From Erysipelotrichaceae bacterium (GTDB taxonomy: Bacteria; Bacillota_I; Bacilli_A; Erysipelotrichales; Coprobacillaceae): a DNA stretch of 41,052 bases. Every line of letters begins with the position of its first letter. Position 1 is the stretch's first letter. Made by a program: the position numbers and the translations under genes. The notes below the pieces were generated by a model that was not told the origin of the DNA, did not search any database, and saw only the letters and a list, made by a program, of their open reading frames with translations. This document shows positions 41,002 through 41,052 of this stretch, one piece after another. The DNA lies in assembly GCA_021201315.1 (NCBI GenBank), contig JAJQFG010000044.1, forward strand, positions 1 through 41,052. The letters run 5' to 3'.

Positions 41002-41052
41002 TGTTATGAAGTGACCTTTGTCAAGAAAAAATTTCACAATTCATAATATATT

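Noticed and set aside
41001-41052. End of another minus-strand gene at the right edge
   Set aside because: Stops occur in the frames I checked and no coding signal is visible. Only a possible TTGACA box and the hairpin can be described.

Overview
The window is AT-rich, gene-dense bacterial chromosome. Strong AGGAGG ribosome sites, TRTGnTATAAT extended -10 promoters, many U-tailed hairpin terminators and gene content (SEDS protein, PTS-derived domains, Opp peptide importer, yjbK/nadK/yjbO-type cluster) point to a low-GC Gram-positive, probably an Erysipelotrichia-type gut Bacillota. This placement is inference from style and content. I see no tRNA, rRNA, CRISPR array, transposase or phage gene.

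Layout. 1-4.6 kb (minus strand): the start of a secreted protein; a frameshifted gene of unknown function; a TetM-like ribosomal GTPase fused to a Rae1/YacP-type nuclease domain; class II fructose-bisphosphate aldolase. 4.7-8 kb (minus): an operon of a small helical protein, a Sel1-repeat protein, a SpoU RNA methyltransferase and a PatB/MalY C-S lyase. 8.1-12.6 kb (plus): an operon behind a promoter buried in a 35-bp palindrome, with an unknown protein, a GH13 alpha-glucosidase fused to a GNAT acetyltransferase, an RlmA-type rRNA methyltransferase and an RluA-type pseudouridine synthase. 12.6-17.4 kb: a C39-like cysteine peptidase, a membrane-anchored EIIB-like protein lacking the phosphocysteine, a SEDS (FtsW/RodA) glycosyltransferase, a PTS EIIB-ROK fusion, and azlCD. 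17.4-20.5 kb: pseudouridine synthase and NAD kinase divergent from a CYTH protein, then a PuuD-like amidotransferase. 20.5-26 kb: a frameshifted Suv3-like RNA helicase, the dipeptidase PepD, and an AAA-ATPase-like/PD-(D/E)XK protein. 26-33.6 kb (minus): a complete oligopeptide ABC importer with two tandem OppA lipoproteins. 33.8-36.5 kb (plus): pepT and a frameshifted M18 aminopeptidase. 36.5-41 kb: a second AAA-ATPase-like/PD-(D/E)XK gene flanked by copies of the M18 gene's terminal sequence, a candidate 56-nt small RNA, a lipoprotein, a nitroreductase and an M24 Xaa-Pro peptidase.

Working together. The right half is largely a peptide uptake and breakdown region: OppA1/A2-BCDF import peptides, and PepT, M18, PepD and Xaa-Pro peptidase degrade them. 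The left half is rich in ribosome-directed functions (TetM-Rae1 fusion, SpoU methyltransferase, RlmA, two RluA-type synthases). Several domain fusions stand out: TetM-like+Rae1, GH13+GNAT and EIIB+ROK.

Three genes each carry exactly one extra base relative to their intact frames. Two lie in homopolymers (A7, G5). The third lies where one extra base perfects an inverted repeat. They may be sequence errors, slippage sites or real mutations, and are annotated as frameshifted. Several coding starts were moved downstream of the longest open frame on ribosome-site and promoter evidence.
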